A DNA stretch of 64,000 bases from Bathynomus jamesi (Eukaryota; Arthropoda; Malacostraca; Isopoda; Cirolanidae), in NCBI GenBank assembly GCA_023014485.1, contig JAJOZX010009473.1, forward strand, positions 7,501-71,500, read 5' to 3'. This document shows positions 1 through 11,191 of the stretch, one piece after another. Position 1 is the stretch's first letter, and each line of letters starts with the position of its first letter. Below the pieces are notes generated by a model that was not told the DNA's origin, made no database searches, and saw only the letters and a program-made list of their open reading frames with translations. The position numbers and the translations under genes are program-made.

Positions 1-206
1 CGCTTGCGCAAGTGAATTTTCGTTTGCGCTGCCCAGCACTGAAAATTAAACATACTAATTGTAATATACAGACCTTCGAACACTAGCTATAAAATTGACA
101 CCATAACAGAGGTGAGGAACCTGATTAAAATGATAAATTTCCAACCCCCACTGCTATTCTCTGCTGTGATTTTAATTTCCCATTTATGAAATGTAAAATG
201 ATAGGA

Positions 207-210
207 ATAT

Positions 211-265
<55 letters not shown>

Positions 266-270
266 TGTAT
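207..270. repeat. (TA)n microsatellite
   Basis: Almost pure TA repeat, directly abutting the left end of the next transposon. The bases before it (1-206) hold nothing I can identify. Confidence 0.9.
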
Positions 271-275
271 ATGTA

Positions 276-1639
276 CGGGTGGGCGGAAAGTAGCTCCCTA
301 TTTTGGATTGGTAAAAAATACGTATATTATCCATTTATTTCAGAAGAAATAATATGAAAAGGTAGGCATACATGGTAGGTTTTCTCTAAAATTCAATGTG
401 GGCTCCAACTCTTTTCACCAGCTTCTGGAGCCGCCCAGGAATGGCGTCCACTGACTAGCAGGAACTCCGGCGGGATGGAGGACATGACTTCCCGAATTCG
501 GTCCTCCAGTTCTTCCAATGTCCTCGGTTTGGTGCGGTAGACTTCTTCCTTTACCCACCCCCAAAGAAAGAAGTCGCACGGTGTCAAGTCGGGGCTCCTG
601 GCTGGCCATTGATGTGGACCACGACGACCCATCCAACGCCCAGGGAAGTGGGCATCCAGCCACTCACGGACAACAAGAGCGAAGTGCGGAGGGGCGCCAT
701 CTTGCATAAATATCAGATCGTCGATGTTCTCCCATGTGCTGACAACCGGCCAGACCTCGTTTCGCAACATAGCAAGGTACCGCTCAGCATTCATGGTGTT
801 GCGCAGAAGGAACGGGCCCACAACCTGATCTGAGGTCATACCACACCACCGTTACACTGAACCGATTCTGCCGTTTTTCAGCGGTAACCATGGGATCCTC
901 TCCTGCCCAGTAGTGGCAATTGTGGCGGTTGACAAAGCCTCCGACGTGGAACACCGCCTCGTCGCTCCAGAGGATGTTGCGGAAGAGATGGGGCCAGTCT
1001 TCATGCCAAGCCAGCATGATTTCCCCGAACTCCATGCGAATGTCGCAGTCCTCGTCCGAGAGAGATTGGCAGTAATGCGGCTTGCACGCCAGTTCAGCTC
1101 CTTCAGCACAGTTCGCACTGAGTAGCGGGAGAGTCCACTTTCCCGAGCTGCCTGGCGAGTTGACTTTCGTGGACTCCGTGCGAACATTTCCTGAACTGCC
1201 TGCACCGTCTCCTGGGCCCTGGATGTCGAAGGGCGACCACATCTTCGAACATCTGCCACAGACCCCGTGGTCATGAGCTTCGAGTGGCAGTTCTTGATTG
1301 TTTTCGGGTCCACTTGGGCACGTGGTCCGTGAATGGCCCGCCACCATCTTTGAACTCGAACGACAGATTGCCAAACTTCGTACCGTGCCGCCAACTGGGC
1401 ACGCTCCTGCAGTGTTTAAACGCTCAGCCATGTTACCCTTCAATCTGAAATGAAAAAAAAAATGAACGTTACAATTGTACCACTTTAGAGAACACAAAGA
1501 GAACACTTTAGAGAAAAAAAGATTACCGTTACAATTGTACCACTTTAGAGAACACACCATAACAATATAACAATACAATCACAATTTATACATAATTTAT
1601 ATGTAATTTAAATTAGGGAGCTACTTTCCGCCCACCCTG
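276..1639 (-). mobile_element. mariner-like (DD41D-type) DNA transposon
   Basis: The left end at 276-300 (cgggtgggcggaaagtagc) is the reverse complement of the right end at 1614-1639. Both ends are flanked by TA (274-275 and 1640-1641), the target duplication of the Tc1/mariner superfamily. The transposase lies on the minus strand and is frameshifted, so this looks like a near-full-length but dead copy. It sits between two (TA)n tracts. Confidence 0.85.
393..1431 (-). pseudogene. Mariner-like transposase, frameshifted
   Basis: This encoded a DDE transposase that cuts and pastes its element. On the minus strand translation starts at an ATG at 1431 (MAERLNTA). After a frame change it gives a helix-turn-helix region (residues such as WRAIHGP, CGRPSTSRAQ), then a second frame with the first catalytic Asp in ILWSDEAVF. 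The third frame has the second Asp in FMQDGAPPHF and the third in SPDLTPCDFF. I count 41 residues between the second and third acidic residues. Reading shifts occur near 1400, 1085, 840 and 430, so the gene is dead. The long minus-strand reading frames here are pieces of this one gene. Family placement is firm; the DD41D subgroup is by spacing only. Confidence 0.85.

Positions 1640-1706
<67 letters not shown>
1640..1706. repeat. (TA)n microsatellite
   Basis: Uninterrupted TA tract separating two mariner-type elements. Each element uses TA as its target site. Confidence 0.9.
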
Positions 1707-1709
<3 letters not shown>

Positions 1710-2391
1710 TATAAAGTCCCTATCTATTTCAGTGAAAACGTAGCTAAAAGGGTAAAATTCAATAACAATATAATAGAAGGCATACATTTAATGAATACTT
1801 AAGCATGTGATTCTACATGAGCATCATCAGTATCTTCACAGTTCGAATCTGTCAGCAGCATTGCGGAACACATTTTGGAGCATGACGGGAGTTATTTTTG
1901 TAACTGCTGTTATGATACGAGCGCGTAAATGTCCCAGCTTCATTCAGATGGCATTTTAAACACCGTCGTCTTTCAACAAGATGGGGCACCTTGTCATTAC
2001 GCAAACATTGTTCGGAAGTACCTAAATGAACGATTTCCAAATCGGTGGATCGGACGTGGAGGCAACAGGCCCTGGGCAGTTCGATCTCCTGACCTAACGC
2101 CCTTGGATTTCTTCGCATGGGGCTTTATCAAATCAAACGAGGGTTACAGATCTGGAAGATTTACGTGTTCGTATCGTAACAGCAGTTACAAAAATAACCC
2201 CTGTCATGCTCCAAAATTTGTTCCGCAATGCTGCTAATAGATTCGAACTGTGAAGAGATACTGATGATGCTCATGTAGAATCATATGCTTAAGTATTCAT
2301 TAAATGTATGCCTTCTATTATATTGTTATTGAATTTTACCCTTTTTTGCTACGTTTTCACTGAAAGAGAGAGGGACTTTATAAACATCCTG
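1707..2391 (+). mobile_element. Mariner-like deletion derivative with long inverted repeats
   Basis: The outer arms at about 1707-1930 and 2160-2391 are imperfect inverted repeats of roughly 220 bp. They share ataaagtccct near the tips and the gcatcatcagtatcttcacag block. Only about 230 bp lies between them, and it contains a fragment of a DD41D-type transposase. This is a non-autonomous copy produced by internal deletion. Confidence 0.75.
1929..2135 (+). pseudogene. Transposase fragment (catalytic domain)
   Basis: Carries the second catalytic Asp in VFQQDGAPCHY and the third in [10 protein letters not shown], again with 41 residues between them, then FAWGFIKS. The helix-turn-helix region and the first Asp are missing. 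Reading then runs into the right inverted repeat. It cannot be catalytic on its own. Confidence 0.75.
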
Positions 2392-3879
2392 TGTATACCA
2401 AAACAAGGGAGGCACACAGGAAGAGCAACAGGAAGCAAAAATGCTGCAAGCTCCAGCTGATGAATTTGTTAAGATAAGACATAACAGAAAAAACAACTGT
2501 CTAGATTTGGTATTCACAAACAGCAACCCAGATCACAACATTATTGAAATAACCACCAATATAAAAACAACCTGAAAGGAAATAACAGTGAAGAAAGAGG
2601 CAAATTCAGAAATTTTAATTTCAACTTCAAGGTTATTAATTTAAGGACAAGGCAACGGAATAGATGCTAATAACCCTCGAGGAGAGGAAAACAGTACATT
2701 AACCGATGATCAAAATGAAGTATACATCTGAAATACTGAGAGCTTGGTATGAATCATCATTCAGTTTCTCCAAAACTGATAAACTAATATGCGATAGAAA
2801 CGCGTTCTTTGAAGAATTATGACGGAAAGTATGACGGACTTTGACTTCCAAACAGATGATATCAATCAGAGCTGGGCATTTGCGGCATATTTTGCGGTAC
2901 TGCGGTACTTGCGGTACCACCGCACTACCACCCCGGGCCCCCATAACGCAGTACCGCAAAGGATCGCTGAAAGTACCGCAGTACCGCTACCGCATTCAAA
3001 TTTCCGCGTACCGGTTTGGTACCGGTTTGGTAGTGCGGCAGTACCGCAGTACCGCAATATGCCGCAAGTGCCCAGCTCTGGATATCATACGAGCTATAAG
3101 GAAACTAAAAACACACTCAGCAGCAGACCCGGACAAAAGGAGCGCTACATTGATTAAAACTGTAAGAATGAAATAGTTTAGCTCCAATATTGGATATGGA
3201 TACGATCGCCAAACACGGAAGAAATACCGAGTATCCTGACGAGAGCGAACGTGGTTTCAATTTTCAATTTATAGAGGAAGGGATCGACCTGAGGCAGTCA
3301 CTGACATCTCATCAAAATATTTTAAAAAATAGTTAGAAAAAAAATCTGACTTTTTGAAAACAAAAAAAAGTTAAATGATATATAATCAACGTGGATGGTG
3401 AGAACATGAGAGAACTTCACAGCCAAAATCAGTGGATACAAAGAACAAAATTACTGGGAAGATTACGCGAATTAAATTTATATTCACTGGAACGAAGAGA
3501 GAGGTACACCATTAGTTACACTTGGAAAATAATGAAGGAACTGGTCCCTAATCTCACTTTGAACCCTATGACCACTCAAACAACAGTGAAAAATAGGAAA
3601 GGAAACGCGTCTTCTTCTCTCACGCTAAAGGTTAGACAGGGAACATTCTCAGCCCTGAAGGGAAATAACTCGTGAGAAGACCAAGATTGTTCAACCAGCT
3701 GGCCAAGGAAATATGGAACATGACTGAAATCTTGAAAAGAAGGCTAGACGCCTGGCTTAGAACAATACCAGATGAGTCGGGAGTACCAGGCCAACTCAAG
3801 AGGAGGGGGTAACAAACCTGACCGACGTGAAATGAGGAATCCTCGCACGGAACACCCGAAAGGTTGAAAACGGTATATA
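2392..3879 (+). mobile_element. Non-LTR retrotransposon (LINE) remnant, CR1/jockey-like
   Basis: Three recognisable stretches run in order on the + strand. The end of an endonuclease domain (NCLDLVFTNSNPDHNIIE) is near 2500. A linker to the reverse transcriptase (IRAIRKLKTHSAADPD) is near 3090-3150. The C-terminal part (LRELNLYSLERRERYTISYTWKI, then RRPRLFNQLAKEIWN and TIPDESGVPG) covers about 3391-3815. Most of the polymerase is deleted. A MITE has inserted between the endonuclease and the linker. Clade assignment is tentative. Confidence 0.7.
2867..3080. mobile_element. hAT-type MITE
   Basis: Ends cagagctgggcatttgcgg and its near reverse complement at 3061-3080. Both halves are packed with repeats of gcggtactgcggtac. 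The flanks are gatatcaat on the left and gatatcat on the right, an 8-bp duplication with a small change. It lies inside the LINE remnant. No protein is encoded. Confidence 0.75.
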
Positions 3880-5082
3880 CAGTGTGTTTCACAACTGGTC
3901 TGCTATACTTTAGGGGGTGATATCGAGTAAAATAGTTAATACAACATCGGTGCTGTTTCCAACCGTTGCGTAGCTACCAAACGTTCAATTTTGCCAGTGG
4001 ATGGTTATGCATCGCCAAATTCTTAATCGTATACTGTTTAGTGATGAAGCACAATTCATTCGGGATGGAGTTAATAGACGAAATTCCCATTTGTGGTCCG
4101 CCGATAATCCCCACAGTATCGTTGAAGGGAACTTTCAACATCGATTCTCGGTGAATGTTTGGTGCTGATTGGACCATTCGTTTTGGAACAACGATTAACT
4201 GCTGATATTTATCTGAACTTCTGACGAACGAATTGCCACTTTTGATGGAGGACGTGCCCTTGGAGACAAGGCGCAGGATATTATTTCAGCACGATGGGGC
4301 GCCACCACACTTTGGTCATGTTACGGATTACTTGAATCAGCGGTACGGGAATCGTTGGATTGGTCGTGCTGGTCCAATATCGTGGCACCCGAGATCTCAG
4401 GACTTAACCCCGTTAGATTTCCTTTTATGAGGCCTTATGAAAGAGATGGTCTACAAGACCAAAGTATCAGGTCATCCCATAAGTAATGTCGTTTTTTAGA
4501 TCGGAATTTGAAGGACAAAAAAAAAACTCGACTAAAACTTTTTAATCTAGTATATATTTTCCATCGGAATCAATGACACTCTGCCAACGTCCTACATGTT
4601 TATAAAATTCAGGCGGTTTTGAGGCAAAAAACGTACAAAGACTGGTGTGCAGGTCATCTAAAGAAGTATACTGTTTGTCGTCAAGATAGTTTTGCAGATT
4701 CCTGAAGAGATGATGATCTGAAGGCGCAAGGTCTGGAGGATGTGGAAGTTTTTCCCACCGAAGCTCCTCAATTTTTGAAGAAGTGATCCGAGCGGTATGA
4801 GGACGTGCGTTGTCGTGGTGGAACACGATTCCTTTCCGATTAACCAAAGAAGGTCTCCCTTCTTTTAGTGCAGTGTTCAATCGATCCAGTTGTTGACAGT
4901 AGACTTGAGCGGTGATTGTTTAGTTATGTGGTAAGGTTTCAAAGTGTATTACACCACCTTTATCCCACCAAACACTAAGCAACATCTTCCGAGGGTGAAG
5001 ATTTGGTTTTGGCTGTGGTGTCGCTGGTTCTCCGGCACAAACCCACTGTCGACGGCGCTTAACATTCTGGTACAATATCCAC

Positions 5083-8000
5083 TAGGGTGCATTAAACGCC
5101 CCATGATTTTCAAAAAGTTGTTGGATTTTAATGTCTATTCCCTCAAATGTTACACTTGTTGGTAGAAGTATGTATGCAAAAAATAAATCAAATCGGAGGT
5201 GGTCCTGGGTGGCCACCGGCCACTTTTATATATTTAGTAGTGATGCACCGAATATTCGGCAAATATTCGGTATTACTTATAATACTAATATACAAATATT
5301 CGGTATTACTATACTTACATTGATTGAAAGTTGAAAATGTATAAAACACAACGCCAATGTCACTACTCCAACTTTGCTCGTTTCCGCAAATTTGGCCTCG
5401 CTTTGCGGTCACATTCAACCACTTGAAGAAGATTTTGGAAGTGGTCTTCTCCTCTTGCAGCTGAGACAAAATCAGTTGTGAGCTTTACTGCTCTCTCCGC
5501 AGGGTCATTCACAACATTTAACCCATCCACAATGGATTTGGCTGCCTTGAAGTGGTCATTGTTCTGCCAATTGTCAACATCCTCTGTTAGGAAGGTCATA
5601 TCCAGGTGAAGAAGGTTCACTGTAAACCACGAGTCCTCGTTCACAAGATCAGCCAGGGTTGTTGCTTCTGTAATTTTTGGAAATGACGGTTTGCCATATC
5701 CAGAACCGTAGCGGTGTTTTGGAGTGCTTGGCATTTCATCTGGTTGTATGGCCAGTAACACATCTGCAAGGGCACGACGCTCCTTTTGAGGTACTGCATT
5801 GCTGAACAGTGCCAAAACAACCAGTTCTGGGGTTAAATACCACAAATGTCTATCAAAGGCTTTCACAGCGCTGACTGAAATGATTGAGTTGACAGCTTTA
5901 TAGTTGAGCAGAGTCTTGTATAAGCACAAATCAAACCATGGGGCATTTGAAGCAGACTGACATATGAGCCACCAATCACAATAAATATAAACAACAAAAA
6001 CAACAAACTCCTTCAGTTTTCCTGTTGATGTTGTGTTGTTACAGTTCCTCGAGGTAGTACAGAAATTTGCTCTTCAAGTAGGCATATTTTGATGGAATAA
6101 AGAATCTTTGACATCCACCTTGCTTTATGCATGGCCCCAGGTCTGTGGAGTGTTCCTTGTTTTGTGACATCATCATCGAGGACTACCTGGCAGAGTTGTG
6201 CCATTTCCTTGTAGTCTTCCCTACAGTATGAAGCGCTTGTGCGGATTGTGCTTAAAACCTTGTTTTTGCAGGATAAAAGCAGTTGTTGTGCATCGTCATT
6301 GTACATTGAAATGTCAATTTTGGTTAAACTTTCATCCTTTGCATGCGATATGCGTTCCCAATTCTTCTGGAATCTTTGGAACAAAGATGCTTCTGGAGAC
6401 TTTGATGTCTCAATTTTGAGAGCGTCAAACACATGATCCAGGATTACCTCTCCAACATGATGGCGACATGCACACCACAGAAGAGCACGGTCCAGTTTTG
6501 ATTGAATGGTAACACAGGCAGCTGTAACGTGTCCAGTGTTTGATGCTGTTGTGTCAAAACATAAGTTGACAACTGACTGTTTGCACTTCCATGAATGTAG
6601 AAACGTGTAAGTGTGCTCGGCAATGATGTCACCTGATGACATATCACTTCCACGAGGATATCTAGCCACTCCCAGTAGCTTTACATCAGTGGCATTCCCA
6701 ACCAACACTGGCAATCTTTCTTCCTTGCCATTCTTGTTTGTGAGCGTATGCATCTGCTTGCCATCCCAGTGAAGTGTTGCAGCTGTTGGGGCGATCCAAT
6801 TTTCTCGAATATCTTTGGCGATAGCACTTGTTATTGATCGTCGAGCCTTATCAGCAGTTGAATACGACTTGGCCACACGACGTGGATCACCTCCTGCCTC
6901 TTGAATTACAGCTTCGGTGAGCACAGCCTGTTGAACAGGAGTTATGTTTAGTCGAGTAGCAACAGACACGACTGAAGGCCTTTTCAGAATATCATGAGGA
7001 ATAAAGGCAGACGTACCTGCATATGTTGATCTGTGGTGACTACGCTTCCTTTGAAGCTCTGGAATCGCCTCTTCTTCAGTTTCTTCCAAGCTATCTGCAG
7101 AGGCACTATCATCAGAGCATACAGAACTTTTCATCTCTTGTTCACTGGATGATTCATGACGTTCTCGTCTTGAAGCTTCCGCTAAGATGCGTTTTTCTTT
7201 TCTACGATCTTTATCAGCTTTCTTCTTGTCAACACTACCAAATGAGGCTACTCTGTCAGATTTCATTGACTCTAAAAATGCTCTATCTTCCTCATTCTTA
7301 ATGTTTGTCATTGCATCTTTTGTCCATACACCAAAGGTCTTATCAAGACGTTCATTCATGGATTGCAACTTAGCCAAAGTGTTTGGAGATTCTCTGCGAG
7401 AAACAGGTATTTGACGCAATTTGTTATTGTCATTAAGAAGGTCAAGTATTAGTTTGCAGCATTGATGGTCTGAAAGCATAGGAATATTTGCTTTAGTGTA
7501 GAATGTTTTCAGCTGGATAAGGACTATGCTGGCAGATTTCCATTTGAGTGGCTGTGTTTGTTTGCCTTCACATATTTCTTTCTGGATGTGCCACATCACG
7601 CATCGAAGAACCTGCCGGCAAGTTGGGAGGCGGACTCCTGTCATGTACCATCTCCTTCTGTAAGAGCATTGCCAAGACCAAAAATGGCACTTGCTAATCT
7701 GGTCTTCTTAGCTTCCATTGTTACAGCTTCCATTGTTTCTGAAAGACAATAAAGGATATTATTAGACTATAAGTGAAGTTTCGTTTATGGTACATGTTTT
7801 ATGTAAATCACCCCTTTAGGGTGCATCAAACGCCCTTAGGTTCTTGGATTTTAATGTCTATTCTCTCAAATGTTATGTAAATCACCCCTTAGCAACTCTA
7901 TATTAAAAGAAACAATGTAAGTAGTCAACTGGTTGGTAAATAAAAAAAATAGATATTTTTACATAGCGCTGCCCCCGAAAATTGCCGCGAAAATATAAAA

Positions 8001-8130
8001 GTGACCGGTGGCCACCCAGGACCACCTCCGATTTAATTAATGTTTGGCATACACACTTCTAGCAACAAGTGTAACATTTGAGAGAATAGACATTAAAATC
8101 CAAGAACCTAAGGGAGTTTGATGCACCCTA
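5083..8130 (-). mobile_element. DNA transposon with 8-bp target duplication, innermost of nest
   Basis: Ends tagggtgcattaaacg (left) and its near reverse complement at the right belong to imperfect arms of roughly 140 bp, including cctgggtggccaccgg. The flanking ATATCCAC at 5075-5082 and 8131-8138 is a perfect 8-bp duplication inside the mariner gene. A third, partial copy of the end sequence sits at about 7817-7890. A small CACCGAATATTCGG-type hAT MITE scrap is near 5236-5320. The ends and 8-bp duplication suggest the hAT or a related superfamily. See also 32373-35210 and 45199-46440. Confidence 0.85.
5363..7733 (-). pseudogene. Putative transposase of an unnamed hAT-like family
   Basis: A probable start is the ATG at 7733 (MEAVTMEAKKTR), followed by a frame change near 7640. 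A 543-codon open stretch reaches 6013, and after one frameshift near 6020 reading continues (KEFVVFVVYIYCDWW) to a stop at 5363. Visible features are a charged, acidic/basic low-complexity middle and then LHWDGKQM. Next come VVNLCFDTTASNTGH, RALLWCACRHHVGE, and later GAMHKARWMSK. The Asp-x-Thr..Asn-Thr-Gly, Cys-Arg-His-His and His..Ala-Arg-Trp boxes resemble the RNase H-like fold with a Cys/His insertion seen in hAT transposases. I know many arthropod proteins of this kind annotated only as uncharacterized. Assignment as the transposase is inference from its position between the inverted repeats. Confidence 0.6.
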
Positions 8131-9118
8131 ATATCCACTTTTCATCACCAGTCACTAAACGGTGCAAAAACGGATCTTGGAGTTCACGGGAATGAAGAGC
8201 CGTGCTAATGTTTACCCGCACCCTCAGATTGTCGACCGACAATTCATGTGGCACCCATTTTCCTAACTTAGGCACTTTCCCGAGTTGTTGCAAATGTCGA
8301 TGGATGGTGGACGGGGATGAATTGAGTTTCTGGGCCAATTCTTCGACAGTTGTTGAACAGTCTTCTTCAAGTGCGGCTAACAGCGGGTCATCATCAAATT
8401 CAGCAGGGCGTCCAGAGCGTGCTGCATCTGTTAAACAGCAGTCACCATTCCTAAACTTTTGAAACCATCTTTGACATTTCCTCGCATGCAGAATATCGTT
8501 GCCATAAACGTCCTGAATGTTTCGCGTTGCTTCAGTAGCACTATTCCCTTTTTTGAACTCGTAAAGCATTATATGCCTGATATGCTCTTCTGATACCGCC
8601 ATGTTTATGAGGGGGTTCACGTAAAGCCAAACACACGTCTTCACTGGTCAAGGTCTGTAAAGTATGTAGCGAAACACGATAGATCTCCTCTTAGATATAA
8701 CCTTTGGTAAATTTATGCTTAAACCGAGTAGGACTAGTTTAAACTTAATCTATCGTAAAAAACGACATTACTCATGGGATGACCTGATACAAACGAGAGA
8801 GGAACTCTTGCGTCGGATTATGGATGCCGCTGCTTACATACGAGAACACCCCGAAATGATTCAATGGGCAGTGGACTTTTATTTGGAATGATCACGACTG
8901 TGCATTGAAAACCGAGGCGGACATTTTGAACATTTATAAGGTGTATCTCATAAAATGTAGCAATGAATACATCAGATTAATACTCTCGTTTATATTTTTC
9001 CCGTACACCTTAAAACGTCCATAGCTCCACAACGGTTGGAAATAGCACTGATGTTGTATTAACTTTTTTACTCGATATCACCCCCTAAAGTATGGCAAAC
9101 CGGTTGTGAAACACCCTG

Positions 9119-11013
9119 TATAATGACCGAAACACATTTCATCAATGGTATTAACTTAACGTGACTAATTGTTAAATTTTTGTTAATCTTGCTGTTCTAA
9201 CTACGACATTTTACGAAAACAACTGCCAAATCCTCTTCAAAACAGCGTGGCCGAGGAGGATGAAGATGGTCGTTTTCTGAAAACATTTATTAGTTTAGAC
9301 TTCACTTTTCGGGGAGGGGCTTTTGGTTAATTGTTAATCCTAAAACACACACACACACACACACACAGGGAGGGGGGGGAGAGCTAGCTAGCTTTTACAT
9401 GATTATTATTAGTTATCCGAGCTTTTTCACACTTAAAATTTAGCACTGCCACCAAAATGCGTCCTTACGTCTTAAACCAAGGAAGGAATCTGAAGTCTTG
9501 TATGAAAATACCCCGCGAAAAGGGGCCTTAAGAAATTGTGCTTTTGTTATTGGTTAAAAGAAATGTCCGTATTGTAAGCTTTTAGACGATTAGTTTTCAA
9601 ATTTTCTCTGAAGTCGGTTTTTAAACCCGACACATCTTGCTTCAAAGTAAGTAACCGTTATATTTATAACATTTTAACCAAGGATAAAATTAATTAATTA
9701 AACCATATTAAAAATACATTAATCACTAAATTTTGTTTATTACGCTTCTGTTCAAATTAATTTAATCCCAGAAAACCTTTTCCACAGAATGTGATGTCAA
9801 TGAAATATCCTTCCGCCGTTTTTGTAGCTAAAAATAGATATTGAAATACCCAATTAGCCGAGTAAATTCATTCTTCGAACATTTTTAGATAGTTATGATA
9901 AAAACAAAAATGCGTTCGCGATTAAAACCCGTTTTTGTTTATATAAACTATAAATTTATGATTGTTCGCTATTTTTTATACGCGACAGCGGGACATTCAT
10001 CTGATTGAAATGACAAATGTATCGCATCCGACATTGCATTGTACTCCAAAAATACTGCCGCGCTCTTCTTGGCAACGAGAGTTGCATAAAAGTATCTTGT
10101 ATGTTTTCAAACGTCAGATGGTAAACAATTTATTAGTCAACTTGGCTTAAGGTCTTTGTCATCTTACTCCATTCAATAAACTTAAAAGTTAGAAGATAAA
10201 GAAGGTTGTATTACCGTTCTATTTTTGTAAAAATACTTCGGCAAAGGTTAATGACGCTGCCACATTCTGTTATGTACGACATTACTAATCGAAACTTATT
10301 TTAAATATGAAATAGCGAAAGGGTAATTTCTATAGGCTGAGTGAACTGAGGACGCGTTTTGGTGCGGGTTCGCATATTCAAGCGTACGATCTATTAGTCC
10401 GCCGCCATCTGAGGGAAAACAGACTCTGGAATTAAGAAATTTTCAAAGGACCAAAGCGATGTTAGGTGGGTAGGGTAGGACCCGACGTAGGAACAAATTG
10501 CCCACCGGGTCTTTCACTCAAAAAATTCTATAAACGATATATTAATTTTATACGATTGTAAATCTAGGTTTATGCTAATTAATTACTATCGAAATTAGTC
10601 TTCTTATAATTTAATAAAAATTTTAATCCTTTTCGTTTTTTGTGCGCGTGGGAAGACCTATGGAGTTCTTCCGACTTGATGCTATGGAAATAGTCACGTA
10701 GGTAGGTCCCAATAGGCGGGAACAATTCCGAGCTCCGATTCTTTTAGGGTTTTATTTACTTTTGAAGAATGACAGAGACCTTGATCCGTGAAGCGTTTAT
10801 TCTCTTCTCTACGATCTGATTTTGTTTAACATCTTAAGCAGCAAAATTATTCTTATTTGCTTACTGAGCGTATCGTTTCCTAAAAGAAACCGCTAATAGG
10901 CCTTTCTGCTTACTTTAGTTGATTGATTTTGAGTTTGATTCAGTAGGAAGAATTGATGATTGAAACGGCGAACGGTTTTCATTTGTTTCTCCTCCCACTT
11001 TCTTCCCGTGCAG
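9119..11013 (+). other. Upstream region of MLF, no clear coding
   Basis: Mostly AT-rich unique DNA with a (CA)n tract at 9344-9367. No transposon ends are seen. It lies directly upstream of the first secure MLF exon and could hold the promoter and 5' leader, but I find no convincing core promoter. The last 30 bases are a pyrimidine-rich tract ending in the acceptor gtgcag at 11008-11013. Confidence 0.4.
10660..10697 (+). other. Speculative first coding exon of MLF
   Basis: An ATG at 10660 opens twelve codons (MEFFRLDAMEIV) and reaches a GTAGGT donor at 10698 in phase 2. That is the phase required by the acceptor at 11013. The peptide lacks the Asp-Pro-Phe-Phe stretch expected in MLF N-termini, so this may be coincidence. 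The true first exon may lie elsewhere, even outside the window. Confidence 0.15.
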
Positions 11014-11191
11014 CACTCGGAGCATCTTTAGTCAGATGAATATGATGAGTTCCATGATGCGGGACCCCTTCGGTGACGATCCCTTCTTTCGAAGTGCCTC
11101 CTACCCCTCCCTCATGGCGCCGTCCGATGATACCTCCAACCGCAGAGACCCCTTCGGCTTCTCTCCCTTCGGACCTCTCGTGTCTTCAATG
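11014..11191 (+). CDS. Mlf: Myeloid leukemia factor (MLF) homologue, first placed coding exon
   Basis: MLF proteins are small nuclear/cytoplasmic adaptors. They are known for chaperone (Hsp70/DnaJ) partners, 14-3-3 binding and roles in transcription and protein-aggregate handling. The exon follows gtgcag, ends ATG|gtaagtgag, and reads TRSIFSQMNMMSSMMRDPFG, then DDPFFRSASYPSLM and later DPFGFSPFGPLVSSM. The Met-rich MM..MMR box followed by Asp-Pro-Phe-Gly repeats is the family N-terminus. RSASYP fits the RSxSxP 14-3-3 consensus. Reading is open upstream of the ATG at 11036 to a TGA at 10961, and the family usually has residues before this box. The true start is therefore probably in an upstream exon; otherwise it is the ATG at 11036. 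Identity rests mainly on exons 2 to 4. Confidence 0.85.

Larger units (their letters stand above)
4542..8602 (-). pseudogene. mariner transposase split by insertion
   Basis: The N-terminal part (ATG at 8602, MAVSEEHIRH) has the paired helix-turn-helix region, including the RSGRP linker and STIHRHLQQLG. It ends in the first catalytic box VTGDEKWIL, which is where the third element inserted. The C-terminal part at 5082-4542 has TITAQVYCQQLDRLN in a decayed frame. It then has the second Asp in FHHDNARPHTAR and the third in DLAPSDHH. The usual PHPPYSPDLAPSD motif reads PHPPDLAPSD, so three residues are missing and the spacing is 31 rather than 34. Stops and frameshifts lie between 4880 and 5082. 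This was an ordinary mariner transposase that is now dead. Confidence 0.85.
4467..8787 (-). mobile_element. mariner DD34D-type transposon, middle of nest
   Basis: Terminal repeats tcaggtcatcccataag at 4467 and its inverse ending at 8787 are flanked by TA (4465-4466 and 8788-8789). The native element is about 1.27 kb. The rest is a third transposon at 5083-8130. The transposase is on the minus strand. Confidence 0.9.
4200..8891 (+). pseudogene. Transposase split by insertion
   Basis: The catalytic part near 4233-4466 carries LFQHDGAPPHF and LTPLDFLL, with 40 residues between the Asp residues. A stop follows LDFLL. At 4466 reading stops at the inserted mariner. It resumes at 8788 in frame with QTREELLRRIMDAAAYIREH and ends at a TGA at 8889-8891. 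Removing 4467-8787 plus one TA rejoins the codons without a frame change, which fixes the insertion boundaries. The region before 4200 is decayed and has several stops. Confidence 0.75.
3880..9118 (+). mobile_element. Mariner-like (DD40/41D-type) element, outermost of a three-level nest
   Basis: The left end (cagtgtgtttcacaactgg) and the right end (reverse complement cagggtgtttcacaaccgg) continue as matching arms of about 90 bp. They are flanked by TA at 3878-3879 and 9119-9120. The native element is only about 0.9 kb, because 4467-8787 is a second transposon inserted in its transposase gene. Confidence 0.85.

Noticed and set aside
125..334. Frames rich in Ile-Tyr repeats here and at other (TA)n tracts
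   Set aside because: Translations of TA microsatellites.
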